Positions 6,467 to 14,715 of a stretch of DNA of 15,877 nt are shown one piece after another. Below the pieces are notes generated by a model. The model saw only the letters and a list, made by a program, of their open reading frames with translations, ran no database searches and had not been told where the DNA came from. How positions within the stretch are numbered: the stretch's first letter is position 1; each line of letters opens with the position of its first letter. Source of the DNA: Lachnospiraceae bacterium UBA3821. GTDB taxonomy: Bacteria; Bacillota; Clostridia; Lachnospirales; Lachnospiraceae. The stretch is from the NCBI GenBank assembly GCA_002368865.1, contig DFDT01000030.1, forward strand, positions 12,762-28,638. Direction: 5' to 3'. The position numbers and the translations under genes were made by a program.

Positions 6467-7068
6467 GTTTAATTGTATTTATCTGGATCATTGGACACAA
6501 TCTTCGAAAATCCAAGCGCATTCAGAGCGAAGCGGAAGCCCGCTTTTGGGAGCGGGAACGCCTTGCCAACGAGACCCGTCGCAAACCCCTGGACAATCTG
6601 GATTACGTCAGGATCCCTCTGGAAGAGCTGCCCTTGCATCTCCTGGAGGACAACGAGCAGGTTGCCGGCTGCCTGCAGATCATCAACGAACTGTCCCTGC
6701 AGCCCATCGTCAACCTGACCGGCTACACCAATACCGATCTCAAGCTGGAATACGGCACCGCCAATATCACCGTCCTGACCGAATACGACCAAAGCTACAC
6801 CCTGTTGGTGAACACGCTGCAGACCTGGGCGAAGCTGCTCTATGACGCCGGTTACGTGGAGGAGACCCGGAAAATTCTGGAATTTGCCGTCTCCACCCGC
6901 ACGGATGTGACCGCTTCCTATGACCTGTTGGCGGACATCTATCTGCAGGACGCCGCTCCGGAGAAGATACAGACCCTCTTAAGCACCGCGGAAAACCTGA
7001 ATTCCCTAAGCAAACAGGTCATTCTGCGTCATCTGCAGGAGAAACTGCCCCAAGCTGCCCCGTCCTGA
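6445..7068 (+). CDS. Membrane-anchored protein with helical-repeat-like C-terminus, function unknown
   Basis: A 207-residue protein. Residues 4-19 (YVLASLIVFIWIIGHN) form a single N-terminal membrane anchor, followed by a charged segment (20-48) rich in Arg, Lys and Glu that could be a coiled coil. A middle part (about 70-115) has mixed strands. The C-terminal part (about 118-200) consists of amphipathic helices such as TWAKLLYDAGYVEETRKILE, which looks like tetratricopeptide-type repeats. The start ATG has AAGGA 9 bases upstream. I do not recognise a named family. It could act as a cytoplasmic scaffold at the membrane. It is divergent from the VanW operon, and its 3' end overlaps the convergent exonuclease gene by 50 bases. 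Confidence 0.82.
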   Translation: MKFYVLASLIVFIWIIGHNLRKSKRIQSEAEARFWERERLANETRRKPLDNLDYVRIPLEELPLHLLEDNEQVAGCLQIINELSLQPIVNLTGYTNTDLKLEYGTANITVLTEYDQSYTLLVNTLQTWAKLLYDAGYVEETRKILEFAVSTRTDVTASYDLLADIYLQDAAPEKIQTLLSTAENLNSLSKQVILRHLQEKLPQAAPS

Positions 7069-7768
7069 TCTGATTCTCCAGGCGGCTTGCCTCGCTTTTG
7101 GTCATACGTTCCACATCTATGTCCAATTCTATTTTATGCTGCCTGATCAGATGATAGATCAACTTTTTTTGATGATTGGTCGCGGGGATATCTCTCTTGA
7201 TTTCCGCCTGCAGCTTCTTCGGCACAAACAGATTGCCGGTCCCCTGATGCTCCGCACATTCCTTTTCGTAAAACAATTCCAAAAACTTCTGATACAGAAA
7301 ATGCGTTGCCTTTGCATCCTCCGCTGCCCGATGCGCCTGATGCGGGATCTGATAATATTGGCAGAGATAATCCAGATTGCGGTGCTCCAGATCCGCCAGA
7401 TATTTCCGCGCGATCAGGAGCGTATCAATCCCGTTTTTCTCAAAAATCTGCCTGTTGTCAACAGCCGCTTTCTTCAGAAATTTATAATCAAACATCACGC
7501 TGTGTCCCAGGATCGGCAGATCCCCCATAAACTCATAGAGCCACGGCAGGATCTCTTCTATATAAGAAGCTTCCTCCAGATCCTCATCACGGATCCCGGT
7601 AAGCGATACAATGGCATCGCTCAGTTTCCTCCCCGGATTGATAAAACTTTGAAACGTATCTGTGATCTGACCGTTCTCAACCTTCACGGCGCCGATCTCT
7701 ATGATCTTGTCCAGCTTGGGGCTTAGCCCTGTGGTTTCCAAATCTATGCTGATATAATCCTGTATCAT
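7019..7768 (-). CDS. DEDDh 3'-5' exonuclease (DnaQ/PolC-epsilon-like)
   Basis: A 249-residue protein with a full DEDDh exonuclease domain at about residues 4-165: SIDLETTG (Asp9, Glu11), LGHSVMFDYKFL (Asp94) and HRAAEDA (His146, Asp151). It should remove nucleotides 3' to 5' from DNA or RNA using two metal ions. After a linker, residues 196-236 form a small helical module (ATNHQKKLIYHL, then MTKSEASRLENQI) resembling C-terminal modules that follow similar exonuclease domains in Firmicutes. It is not fused to a polymerase, so it is a stand-alone proofreading, repair or RNA-processing enzyme; the substrate is unknown. It starts 8 bases after the radical SAM gene. Its last 16 codons overlap the opposite-strand gene. 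Confidence 0.92.
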   Translation of the reverse strand: MIQDYISIDLETTGLSPKLDKIIEIGAVKVENGQITDTFQSFINPGRKLSDAIVSLTGIRDEDLEEASYIEEILPWLYEFMGDLPILGHSVMFDYKFLKKAAVDNRQIFEKNGIDTLLIARKYLADLEHRNLDYLCQYYQIPHQAHRAAEDAKATHFLYQKFLELFYEKECAEHQGTGNLFVPKKLQAEIKRDIPATNHQKKLIYHLIRQHKIELDIDVERMTKSEASRLENQIRTGQLGAVSPADDAE

Positions 7769-7776
7769 ATTGACTC

Positions 7777-9615
7777 CTATCTCCCCTGCGGGTCTGCCGC
7801 AATGATCTGTATCTGCGCCTCATAGTTCAGCGGGTTCCGCTTCTGATAATCAAACAGGACAAAATACGGAAGCGCTTCCCCCGGATTGTCCTGCTCTTTC
7901 AGGCCGGCCTGGCGCAGACGCTGCATTGCTTCCGCATCCCATACAGGATAAGAAAATGGCTCCAGATGGGTCATGCGGCTCATCTGCTTCCAGTCATGAT
8001 CCGCATAGGCAGGCAGATAGCGATGGGTCGCCTCCTCCCTCTGATAAAAGGCGCGGATCTGCTCCCGGACTCCCTCGTCCTCCCTTGTGTCCCGGGCAAA
8101 ATCCGGTCTGCTCTTCGCATTTTCCCGCAGGTACACATCAAACGTCAGAAGCTCCCGATAACAATCCCCATAAGCGACGTCATACTTCAGCGCAAACTGC
8201 AGCAGGATCTCATAGCGGTAACCTCTGGCGGGATTCTGCACAAAATAACCGTTCGCCTCGTAATCGTCCGCCAATGCCTCATACATGGCAAAAGGACTCT
8301 CGAAGGCCTGCTCCAGAAACGGCAGCACTGCGGTAAACTGGCCACTGTTGTAATACAGCTCCACCATCTCCTCAATCCGTTTGAGCCGCAGCACCATCTC
8401 ATAGGGCAGCCACTTTGTATACAGCACCTCGTAGGGCGGCTCACTCAGATATCCGATGCCGTACTCTTCGGCCCGCTGTTCCATGGGCGAACCCTTCAAT
8501 ACCTTCAAAAATCCCAGCTGCAGCTGATCCGGCCGCATAGCATAAACCCGGTTAAAGGAGCAGATAAAACTGTCATAATCCTCATAGGGCAGTCCCGCGA
8601 TCAGATCCAGGTGCTGATGAATGTTCCTGCCCGCACGGATCGCCGCCACAATGCGCTCCAGCCGGTCCACATTCATCACCCGGTCGATGGCCCGGATCGT
8701 CTCCGGATTTGTGGTCTGCACGCCGATCTCCAGCTGTGCCAGCCCCGGCCGGAACCGATTTAACAGCGCGATCTCATCCTCCCGCAGAATATCCGCGGAA
8801 ATCTCAAAGTGAAAATTCGTCACCCCGTTGTCATGCTCGTAAATATACTGCCAGATAGCCATGGCGTGCGCATGATCACAGTTGAATGTGCGGTCGATAA
8901 ACTTGACCTGCTTCACCTTGTGGTCCAGAAAAAACTGCAGCTCCCGCCGCACGATCTCCATGTCGCGCAGACGGACTTTCTTGTCAATGGAAGACAGACA
9001 ATAACTGCAGTGGTACGGACAGCCTCTGCTGCTCTCATAATACAGAATTTTATTGGAAAAGGTGTCCAAATTTTCGTACAAAAAAGGAATCCAGCTCAGA
9101 TCCGTCAGCGCCCTGGGCGCCGTGTAGCCCCCGGGCAGACATAAACCCGCGATATCCTCCAACCGCCTGTCCGCAACCTCTCCAGAAGACTCCCCGGCCT
9201 CATTCCTTCGTCCGTTCTCAGATCCGCCCACATACCATCGGACCAGCTCCCGGAACGTCTCCTCCCCTTCGCCGACCATCACGCCGCGCACCTGGGCAAA
9301 CGAATTCAGCGCCCCCGGCGCATCATAGCTGACCTCCGGTCCTCCCAGCCAGATATCCGTCTCCGGCAACAGCTTTTTCAGCTCCACGATCAGCCTCCGG
9401 ATCATATTCCAATTCCAGATATAGCAGGAAAACCCCACTGCATCCGGCTTTCTTCCGTACAGATCCGCCAGGATCTCCTGCATCTGCTGATTGATGGTAT
9501 ACTCCGCCAATTCAATATACGGCCGCATCTCATCGCCGGCGTAGGCGCGCAGACTGTAGATCGCCGGATTGGAATGTATGTATTTTGCATTCACCGCTGC
9601 CAATAAAAACTTCAT
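7777..9615 (-). CDS. B12-binding-domain radical SAM protein with DUF4080
   Basis: A 612-residue protein with three parts. Residues 1-125 are a cobalamin-binding-like Rossmann domain (GFSCYIWN, LGGPEVSYDAP, GEGEETFREL). The radical SAM core begins near 190 with SSRGCPYHCSYC, whose Cys199, Cys203 and Cys206 form the CxxxCxxC [4Fe-4S] site; a later LIAGLPYED motif fits the barrel. The C-terminal half from about 400 corresponds to DUF4080. A charged, low-complexity insert lies at about 130-150 (GSENGRRNEAGESSGEVADR). The canonical DxHxxG cobalamin-ligand motif is not evident, so cobalamin use is uncertain. Substrate unknown; members of this family are widespread in Clostridia. ATG at 9615 has GGAGGGAGG just upstream. 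It lies 40 bases after the CapA-like gene and 8 before the exonuclease. Confidence 0.93.
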   Translation of the reverse strand: MKFLLAAVNAKYIHSNPAIYSLRAYAGDEMRPYIELAEYTINQQMQEILADLYGRKPDAVGFSCYIWNWNMIRRLIVELKKLLPETDIWLGGPEVSYDAPGALNSFAQVRGVMVGEGEETFRELVRWYVGGSENGRRNEAGESSGEVADRRLEDIAGLCLPGGYTAPRALTDLSWIPFLYENLDTFSNKILYYESSRGCPYHCSYCLSSIDKKVRLRDMEIVRRELQFFLDHKVKQVKFIDRTFNCDHAHAMAIWQYIYEHDNGVTNFHFEISADILREDEIALLNRFRPGLAQLEIGVQTTNPETIRAIDRVMNVDRLERIVAAIRAGRNIHQHLDLIAGLPYEDYDSFICSFNRVYAMRPDQLQLGFLKVLKGSPMEQRAEEYGIGYLSEPPYEVLYTKWLPYEMVLRLKRIEEMVELYYNSGQFTAVLPFLEQAFESPFAMYEALADDYEANGYFVQNPARGYRYEILLQFALKYDVAYGDCYRELLTFDVYLRENAKSRPDFARDTREDEGVREQIRAFYQREEATHRYLPAYADHDWKQMSRMTHLEPFSYPVWDAEAMQRLRQAGLKEQDNPGEALPYFVLFDYQKRNPLNYEAQIQIIAADPQGR

Positions 9616-9655
9616 GTGCCTCCCTCCGCGGGCCCTTCTGTGTATTTATGCCCGG

Positions 9656-10786
9656 TTATTTCACCACATAACCCTCCGCATCGAACTGTAATCCAAATCC
9701 TTCACTGTATTGATTCACGCGCTCCAGGATCCGTTTGGCCTCCTCCCCTGCCGCCGGCGTTGGCCTGTAATCATTCCGCTCCGGCGTGGAGGAAATACTG
9801 CAGGGAATGATCCGGAAATCCGTCTCTTCCTGCCTTTCCCCGTCCACAAAAGTAAAAGTCTGCTGCGCGATCATGGTGTCCTTGTCGGAGGGATTGCGGT
9901 TCGCCCCGAAACAGAAATTGCCGAGACTGTAGATGATATATTTCCCCTGATATTGTTCCACGCCCTGCAGCACATGGGGGTGATGCCCCAGCACAAGATC
10001 CGCGCCCCAGTCGATACACTGCTTTCCGAATTTCTGCTGATAGCCGGTGGGATAAAGATCCTTCTCAATCCCCCAGTGGCAGCAGGCAAGGATAATGTCC
10101 GCCTGCTCCTCCTGCAGCCTGGCGATCCCGTCCTGCATCATCTTTTCCACCTCCCGGCTTTGACTGAGCGCATTCACGCTCACATAGCCAATCCGGATCC
10201 CCTTTGTCTCATAGATACCGATATTTTTATCATAGGCATAAACAATACCCTCGGCCTCCACCGCAGCCACCGTGTCCGCCGAACCGGTTTCCCCGAAGTC
10301 CAGCCGATGGTTATTTGCCATGCTGACCGCCTCCACGCTGCCATAGGTCAGGATCCTGGCATATTCCGGATCCCCCTTGATATTGTAAGTGCGCCCCGAA
10401 GCCGCCGCATCCGAATCGGTGAGCACCCCCTCCAGATTGACGATCGTCATATCATCCCGGGAAAAAATATCATACACATTTTCGAAAAAATAGCGTTCGG
10501 AATCCACGGTTCCATACATCTCCCGAAACGAATTCGTGTAGATCTGTCCCACATAATTTCCCATGGTGACGTCCCCCACAGCGGAGATGGTGATCGTGAC
10601 AACCTCCGGCTCCGGTACGACCTCCTCCGGCTCTGTCGGCTCCGAGGGCAGGATCGGAATGACGATCTCTTCCGGCACAATCGTCCGCATCTGCGGCGTT
10701 TCCTGCTCCGATGCACTGCAGCCGCACAGTCCGGTCAGACTAAACAGTAGGATCCCCCCTATTCCAAAACAGTTTTTAATCCTCAT
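9656..10786 (-). CDS. CapA-family putative lipoprotein (metallophosphoesterase-like fold)
   Basis: A 376-residue CapA/PGA_cap-domain protein. The N-terminus is a lipoprotein signal: MRIKN, hydrophobic core, then LCGC with Cys23 as the acylated residue. A Pro/Glu/Val-rich spacer (about 35-62) leads to the catalytic-like domain: GDVTMG (71-76), NLEG (117-120), ANNHRLDFG (157-165), CHWG (236-239), GHHPH (267-271) and SLGNF (287-291). CapA proteins take part in poly-gamma-glutamate or other surface-polymer handling, and the His/Asp pattern suggests a metal-dependent enzyme. I chose ATG at 10786, because an in-frame upstream start at 10849 would put 21 non-signal residues before the lipoprotein signal. 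This start overlaps the LCP gene end by 11 bases. No capB or capC genes are seen, so the polymer is unknown. Confidence 0.92.
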   Translation of the reverse strand: MRIKNCFGIGGILLFSLTGLCGCSASEQETPQMRTIVPEEIVIPILPSEPTEPEEVVPEPEVVTITISAVGDVTMGNYVGQIYTNSFREMYGTVDSERYFFENVYDIFSRDDMTIVNLEGVLTDSDAAASGRTYNIKGDPEYARILTYGSVEAVSMANNHRLDFGETGSADTVAAVEAEGIVYAYDKNIGIYETKGIRIGYVSVNALSQSREVEKMMQDGIARLQEEQADIILACCHWGIEKDLYPTGYQQKFGKQCIDWGADLVLGHHPHVLQGVEQYQGKYIIYSLGNFCFGANRNPSDKDTMIAQQTFTFVDGERQEETDFRIIPCSISSTPERNDYRPTPAAGEEAKRILERVNQYSEGFGLQFDAEGYVVK

Positions 10787-11906
10787 GTTCTGTGTTTTCC
10801 TTTTTTCTCTCGTACAATAACGCACGGAGATATTTTCTGTTGGCGTCAAAATCCACTTCCAGCACCGCCATCTTCCGTATCGTCACATCCCGATACGTGC
10901 CCTCCAGCGGGATACTGCCATGCTCCATATCATACTGCAGCAGAAACGGCGCAATCAATGTCAGTCTGTAGCACTCCCAGGCCGTCAGATTCGTGGTCAG
11001 GTTGGGCAGCAGTCCGTTTTCCAATGTGCGGGGGTGCAGAAGCGCCTTGGGCAGCCGATGCACCACCTCTGCCAGCACCTTCCGCTGCCGCTCCGTGCGC
11101 CCGAAATCCGTGCCCATATACCGGTTTCTGGTATAAGCCAGTGCCTGCGGACCGTTCAGATGCACCATCCCGTCCGACAGATCCTCCAGATAATCCGTGC
11201 CGAATGCCTTCCCCGTAAGTTCATTATACTCGTTCAGGTAACCGTTCACCAGTTGTTTCTCCCCGGAGGAAAGCTCCAGGTCCACGCCACCTACCGCATC
11301 CACCAGATTTGCAAAAGCCTCAAAATTCACCTGCACATAGCGGTTCACCGTAATCCCCAGATTTTGCTCCACCGTATTTAACAACAGCTCGGCACCCCCA
11401 TAGGAATATGCCGCGTTCAGACGGTTTCCCGAATGGTCTGGTATCTCCACATACATATCCCGCAGCAGAGAAGTCATGGCGATCGTCTTAGTCCGCGTGC
11501 TGATCGACAACAGGATCATGGCATCCGAGCGTCCGTCTTCCCCGTTTTCCCTGGAATCATTCCCGATCAGCAGGATATTGATGACCCCGTCCTCCTGCAG
11601 CGGCTCCCCCTTCAGACTGGCTATCTCGTGATAATTCATCTTACCGTACGCGTGATTTACCACCGCATACAGCCCCGCCAGCAATAACAGGAGCACCAGG
11701 AACAACTTGATCGCAAACCTTTTGAGTCCGCCTCTGCGCTTCTCCCTGCGCACCTGCTTTTTTACTTCCTTCCTGACTACCTTTTGCATTTCTTTTGGTT
11801 CTTGTTTTACACTGATCCTGAGACTCTGTTGCCCATCGTCCTTTGCATCCCAGTCTTCCGACGGATCTTCCTCCCAAAAATCAATATCTTTCGAATTTTT
11901 CTTCAT
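10776..11906 (-). CDS. LCP family (LytR-CpsA-Psr) cell-wall polymer transferase
   Basis: A 376-residue membrane protein. A long acidic then very basic cytoplasmic N-terminus (1-63, including KEVKKQVRREKRRGG) precedes one membrane helix at about 64-83. The extracytoplasmic LCP domain follows: INILLIGNDSR (109-119), GRSDAMILLS (125-134, Arg126 and Asp128), TSLLRDMYVEIP (145-156, Arg149 and Asp150) and later RTERQRKVL. LCP enzymes move undecaprenyl-linked polymers onto peptidoglycan. I chose ATG at 11906 with GAGGAG 6 bases upstream; the frame continues to 11999, but that would run through the terminator at 11947-11978. The gene overlaps the CapA-family gene by 11 bases, which suggests a shared envelope function. 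A TTTCGC/GCGAAA inverted repeat lies upstream at 11930-11949. No clear promoter was found in the short gap. Confidence 0.93.
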   Translation of the reverse strand: MKKNSKDIDFWEEDPSEDWDAKDDGQQSLRISVKQEPKEMQKVVRKEVKKQVRREKRRGGLKRFAIKLFLVLLLLLAGLYAVVNHAYGKMNYHEIASLKGEPLQEDGVINILLIGNDSRENGEDGRSDAMILLSISTRTKTIAMTSLLRDMYVEIPDHSGNRLNAAYSYGGAELLLNTVEQNLGITVNRYVQVNFEAFANLVDAVGGVDLELSSGEKQLVNGYLNEYNELTGKAFGTDYLEDLSDGMVHLNGPQALAYTRNRYMGTDFGRTERQRKVLAEVVHRLPKALLHPRTLENGLLPNLTTNLTAWECYRLTLIAPFLLQYDMEHGSIPLEGTYRDVTIRKMAVLEVDFDANRKYLRALLYERKKENTEHED

Positions 11907-11946
11907 AATAAACTCCTCGTAATTCTCACTTTCGCGACATTCGGCG

Positions 11947-11978
11947 AAAAAAACACCACGGAGAAGCCCCCGTGGTGT
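11947..11978 (-). terminator. Rho-independent terminator of the MCP gene
   Basis: A perfect 9-bp stem (ACACCACGG with CCGTGGTGT, bases 11978-11953 on the minus strand) with an 8-base loop is followed by seven T residues. It starts 18 bases after the MCP stop codon and separates that gene from the LCP operon. Confidence 0.9.
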
Positions 11979-11995
11979 ATCTTGCTGTTCGTGTC

Positions 11996-13297
11996 TCAAT
12001 CGTGCAGCGTAAAGAAATTCATTTCCTTATGCAGCTCTCTTGCCAGATCCTGCAGATCCGCAGCGGACTGGCTGATCACGGAGAAGGTCGCATTCAACTC
12101 CTCCATGGAAGCATTGGTCTGCTCGGTGGCAGCCGCATTTTCCTCGGAGATTGCGGACAGGTCTGTGATGATCTCCAACAGACTGTTCTTTGCATGATTC
12201 AGATTGCCAATCTGTGCGTTGATCTCCACAGCGGAGCTTGTCACATGATTTACGCCGACTTCCATCTCATGCATATCAGTTCTGGTGGAATCCAGCTGCT
12301 GATTCTGAATCTCGAAGTTGTGGCTCAACTCGTCAACCGTCTTCACACTCTTCTCGGATTCCTCAATCAGCTTGGTAACGATATTATTGATCTCTACGGT
12401 AGCCTGCTGGGACTGATCCGCCAGGGAGCCGATCTCCGTTGCCACAACTGCGAAGCCTCTGCCGGCCTCACCCGCTCTTGCCGCCTCGATGGAAGCGTTC
12501 AGTGCAAGCAGATTGGTCTGGGACGAAATGCTTGTGATCAGATCCGATGCAGCGGAAATATTCTTAACCGCCTCGTTGGTGGAATTGATTTGATGATCAA
12601 TGACCTTCATGGACTCTACAACCTCAGCGTTCTGACTGAGCAGCTGCTGCAATGCGTTCATTGCGTTCGTGCATGCATTCTTCATATTCTCGGCAAACTC
12701 GCTCATCTCATTGACACGCTCTGTGATCTCCTCAATGGTCGCACCGATGTCACCGGTATCATGCGCCGCCTGCTCCACGCTCTCGGCCTGGCTGACAGCA
12801 CCCTTGGAGATATCCTCCATCGCCATGGTAACCTGCTGGGATGCCTCGGAAGCCTGCTCAGAAGAATCGGAAAGCACCGTTCCGTCATTCGCCACGCTGT
12901 CTGCCAACTTCAATGTCGTATGTATTACCTCGCCTAACTCATCGTCAATCTTCTTGATGCAATCCGCAATCTCACCCAGCTCATCCTTACGGGAAAGGGC
13001 ATCCTCATGAATATCGATTCCCAGATCGCCTTTTGCCAGGTGCTCAAGAGAAACCGTAATCTCATCAATAATATGATCGATAGCCTTCACCTTGATCACA
13101 CTATAGATAATCGCCGCCACGATGAATGCGATGGACACCAGGATCATGATCATGATATCTTTCTTATCATCACCCGCATGCTGTGCCGCCTCCTCGATCA
13201 ATGCGCTGGCAATGATCGTCAGAATAATAGACACCGCTGCAATCAGTCCGCAGGAAACCGCCATCATTCGAATCACAAATCTCTGTTTTCTCTCCAT
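11996..13297 (-). CDS. Methyl-accepting chemotaxis protein with minimal extracellular loop
   Basis: A 433-residue chemoreceptor. Two membrane helices at about 9-33 and 48-68 flank only about 14 extracellular residues (34-47), so there is no room for a normal ligand-binding domain. A HAMP domain (about 69-122) is followed by a long coiled-coil signalling domain. The conserved hairpin tip reads [20 protein letters not shown] (265-284), the contact site for CheA and CheW. No C-terminal CheR-binding pentapeptide is present; it ends NFFTLHD. AAGGAG lies 6-7 bases before the ATG. It is divergent from the HD-GYP gene and has its own promoter and terminator. It may sense membrane state or intracellular signals rather than an external ligand; that is inferred. 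No che or flagellar genes occur in the window. Confidence 0.95.
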   Translation of the reverse strand: MERKQRFVIRMMAVSCGLIAAVSIILTIIASALIEEAAQHAGDDKKDIMIMILVSIAFIVAAIIYSVIKVKAIDHIIDEITVSLEHLAKGDLGIDIHEDALSRKDELGEIADCIKKIDDELGEVIHTTLKLADSVANDGTVLSDSSEQASEASQQVTMAMEDISKGAVSQAESVEQAAHDTGDIGATIEEITERVNEMSEFAENMKNACTNAMNALQQLLSQNAEVVESMKVIDHQINSTNEAVKNISAASDLITSISSQTNLLALNASIEAARAGEAGRGFAVVATEIGSLADQSQQATVEINNIVTKLIEESEKSVKTVDELSHNFEIQNQQLDSTRTDMHEMEVGVNHVTSSAVEINAQIGNLNHAKNSLLEIITDLSAISEENAAATEQTNASMEELNATFSVISQSAADLQDLARELHKEMNFFTLHD

Positions 13298-13313
13298 AGT
13301 ATTCTCCTTATAC

Positions 13314-13356
13314 CTCTATATTTTGTACCTCTGACTTATTCTGCTACCATATAGAG
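13314..13356 (-). promoter_or_regulatory. Inverted repeat in the MCP mRNA leader
   Basis: On the minus strand CTCTATAT (13356-13349) can pair with ATATAGAG (13321-13314), an 8-bp stem with a 27-base loop just upstream of the ribosome site. The adjacent ATTCTC (13359-13354) can instead pair with GAGAAT (13306-13301), which overlaps the AAGGAG ribosome site. The two pairings share three bases and would exclude each other. I see no known riboswitch consensus. Confidence 0.35.
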
Positions 13357-13399
13357 AATTGTCTCCACACCTACAGTGTCAAGGGTTTACATAGTTAAA

Positions 13400-13428
13400 A
13401 TTATACCCTTTTCAGGACTTAAAATCAA
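13400..13428 (-). promoter_or_regulatory. SigA-type promoter of the MCP gene
   Basis: On the minus strand TTGATT (13428-13423) and TATAAT (13405-13400) are separated by 17 bases. The predicted start near 13393 gives an mRNA leader of about 95 bases before the ATG at 13297. A sigma-D-type element was not seen. Confidence 0.75.
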
Positions 13429-13464
13429 TCTCTAAAATAAAAATATTGCTTTTCTAAAAACCAC

Positions 13465-13493
13465 TGGTTTCCATATATTTAATGTGATATAAT
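13465..13493 (+). promoter_or_regulatory. Extended -10 promoter of the HD-GYP/Hpt operon
   Basis: TGATATAAT at 13485-13493 is a perfect -10 box (13488-13493) with the TGn extension. At 17-base spacing the -35 position holds only TGGTTT, a poor match, which is usual for extended -10 promoters. The predicted start is near 13500. This supports translation starting at 13542 rather than at the in-frame ATG at 13512. Confidence 0.6.
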
Positions 13494-13541
13494 ATGAAAT
13501 AATGCAAAATCATGAAATCTATACAAGTGCAAAGGAGTGCC

Positions 13542-14678
13542 ATGGGAACAGAAAAAACAAGACCGCTGATCCTGATCACAGATGACTCCGACATCAACCG
13601 CATGATCTTAGCCGACATGCTGGAAGATGACTATGATATTCTGGAAGCGGAAAGCGGCAAGGAAGCCATAAGAATTGTAAATGAAAAGAGAAATGCCATC
13701 GATATCATCCTGTTGGACTGTGTCATGCCGGATATGGACGGTTTCGAGGTTCTGGCGGAACTGGAGCGCAACTGGGCCAAGGAGGATATCCCTGTCATCA
13801 TGATCTCCGCTGAAAGTGACCAGAGCTTCATTGTAAAAGCTTATCAGCTCGGTGCTCTGGACTATATCTGCCGTCCGTTCAACGCGGTGATCGTGCGCCA
13901 CAGAGTGGACACCATCATGCGCATGCATCTGAAGGAACAGCATCTGGCGAACGTTGCCACCTCCCAGATCATGGACAAACATGTCAACAACCACATGATG
14001 ATCAATATCCTGAGCAGTATCGTGGAATTCCGGAACGGCGAAAGCGGCCAGCACATTCTCCACGTGCAGAATCTGACGGATATGCTCATGCGGGAGCTGC
14101 TGCGGGTAACGGACAAATATCCTCTGACAGACGATGAAATGTCCATGATCCCCACCGTAGCCGCGCTGCATGATGTGGGCAAAATCTCCATCCCTTATCA
14201 TGTGCTGAACAAGCCCGGCAGATTTACGGAAGAGGAATTCAACCTCATGAAGACACACACCACGATCGGTTATGACATGCTCACCGAGCTTCCCGCCTAT
14301 CAGAAAGACCCCCTGATCCGCATGGCCGGTCAGGTATGCCGCTGGCACCATGAACGCTATGACGGCAAAGGATACCCCGACGGACTGGTGGGCGACGAGA
14401 TTCCGATCGCAGCACAGCTGGTTTCCATCGCCGATGTATATGATGCCCTGACCAGCGAGCGCTGCTACAAAGAGGCATACTCCCATGAGAAGGCCATGCA
14501 GATGATCAACAACGGCGAATGCGGCACATTCAATCCGATCTTATTACAGTGCCTGAACAATCTGGGTGACAAAATACCTGAGATGCTGGATAACAGCAGC
14601 GCCGAAGAAATGTTCCGCGAGGATATTTACCGTATCATTGAAAACACGCTGCGCGCGCCTCAGCACCGTCGCCAATAA
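13542..14678 (+). CDS. Response regulator with HD-GYP domain (cyclic-di-GMP phosphodiesterase candidate)
   Basis: A 378-residue REC-HD-GYP protein. The receiver (about 8-130) has an acidic pair (Asp14, Asp15), phospho-acceptor Asp59 in ILLDCVMPD, and Ser89. The usually conserved Lys before PF is Arg111 (CRPF), which may change phosphorylation or signalling. The HD-GYP domain (about 150-350) keeps HILHV, the HD pair (His210-Asp211 in ALHDVGK), the tandem His269-His270, and the full GKGYP (275-279). These are the metal and substrate residues of enzymes that hydrolyse cyclic-di-GMP to pGpG or GMP. I chose ATG at 13542, with AAAGGAG about 4 bases upstream; the in-frame ATG at 13512 has no ribosome site. 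It precedes the Hpt gene by 37 bases and is divergent from the MCP gene. Confidence 0.93.
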   Translation: MGTEKTRPLILITDDSDINRMILADMLEDDYDILEAESGKEAIRIVNEKRNAIDIILLDCVMPDMDGFEVLAELERNWAKEDIPVIMISAESDQSFIVKAYQLGALDYICRPFNAVIVRHRVDTIMRMHLKEQHLANVATSQIMDKHVNNHMMINILSSIVEFRNGESGQHILHVQNLTDMLMRELLRVTDKYPLTDDEMSMIPTVAALHDVGKISIPYHVLNKPGRFTEEEFNLMKTHTTIGYDMLTELPAYQKDPLIRMAGQVCRWHHERYDGKGYPDGLVGDEIPIAAQLVSIADVYDALTSERCYKEAYSHEKAMQMINNGECGTFNPILLQCLNNLGDKIPEMLDNSSAEEMFREDIYRIIENTLRAPQHRRQ

Positions 14679-14715
14679 AACAATTCACTCATCCACTGAA
14701 CGGAGGACCTGAAAT

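Noticed and set aside
11907..11999. Upstream extension of the LCP gene to 11999
   Set aside because: It would translate through a clear terminator hairpin and lacks a ribosome site, whereas ATG at 11906 has an excellent GAGGAG.
13359..13382. Second MCP promoter based on a TTGACA at 13382-13377 (minus strand)
   Set aside because: No acceptable -10 box occurs at 16-18 base spacing; ATTCTC is the best there. The TTGATT/TATAAT pair at 13400-13428 is much better.
13298..13541. Cyclic-di-GMP riboswitch in the divergent MCP/HD-GYP region
   Set aside because: The conserved GEMM core sequences were not found on either strand, despite the cyclic-di-GMP-linked gene next door.
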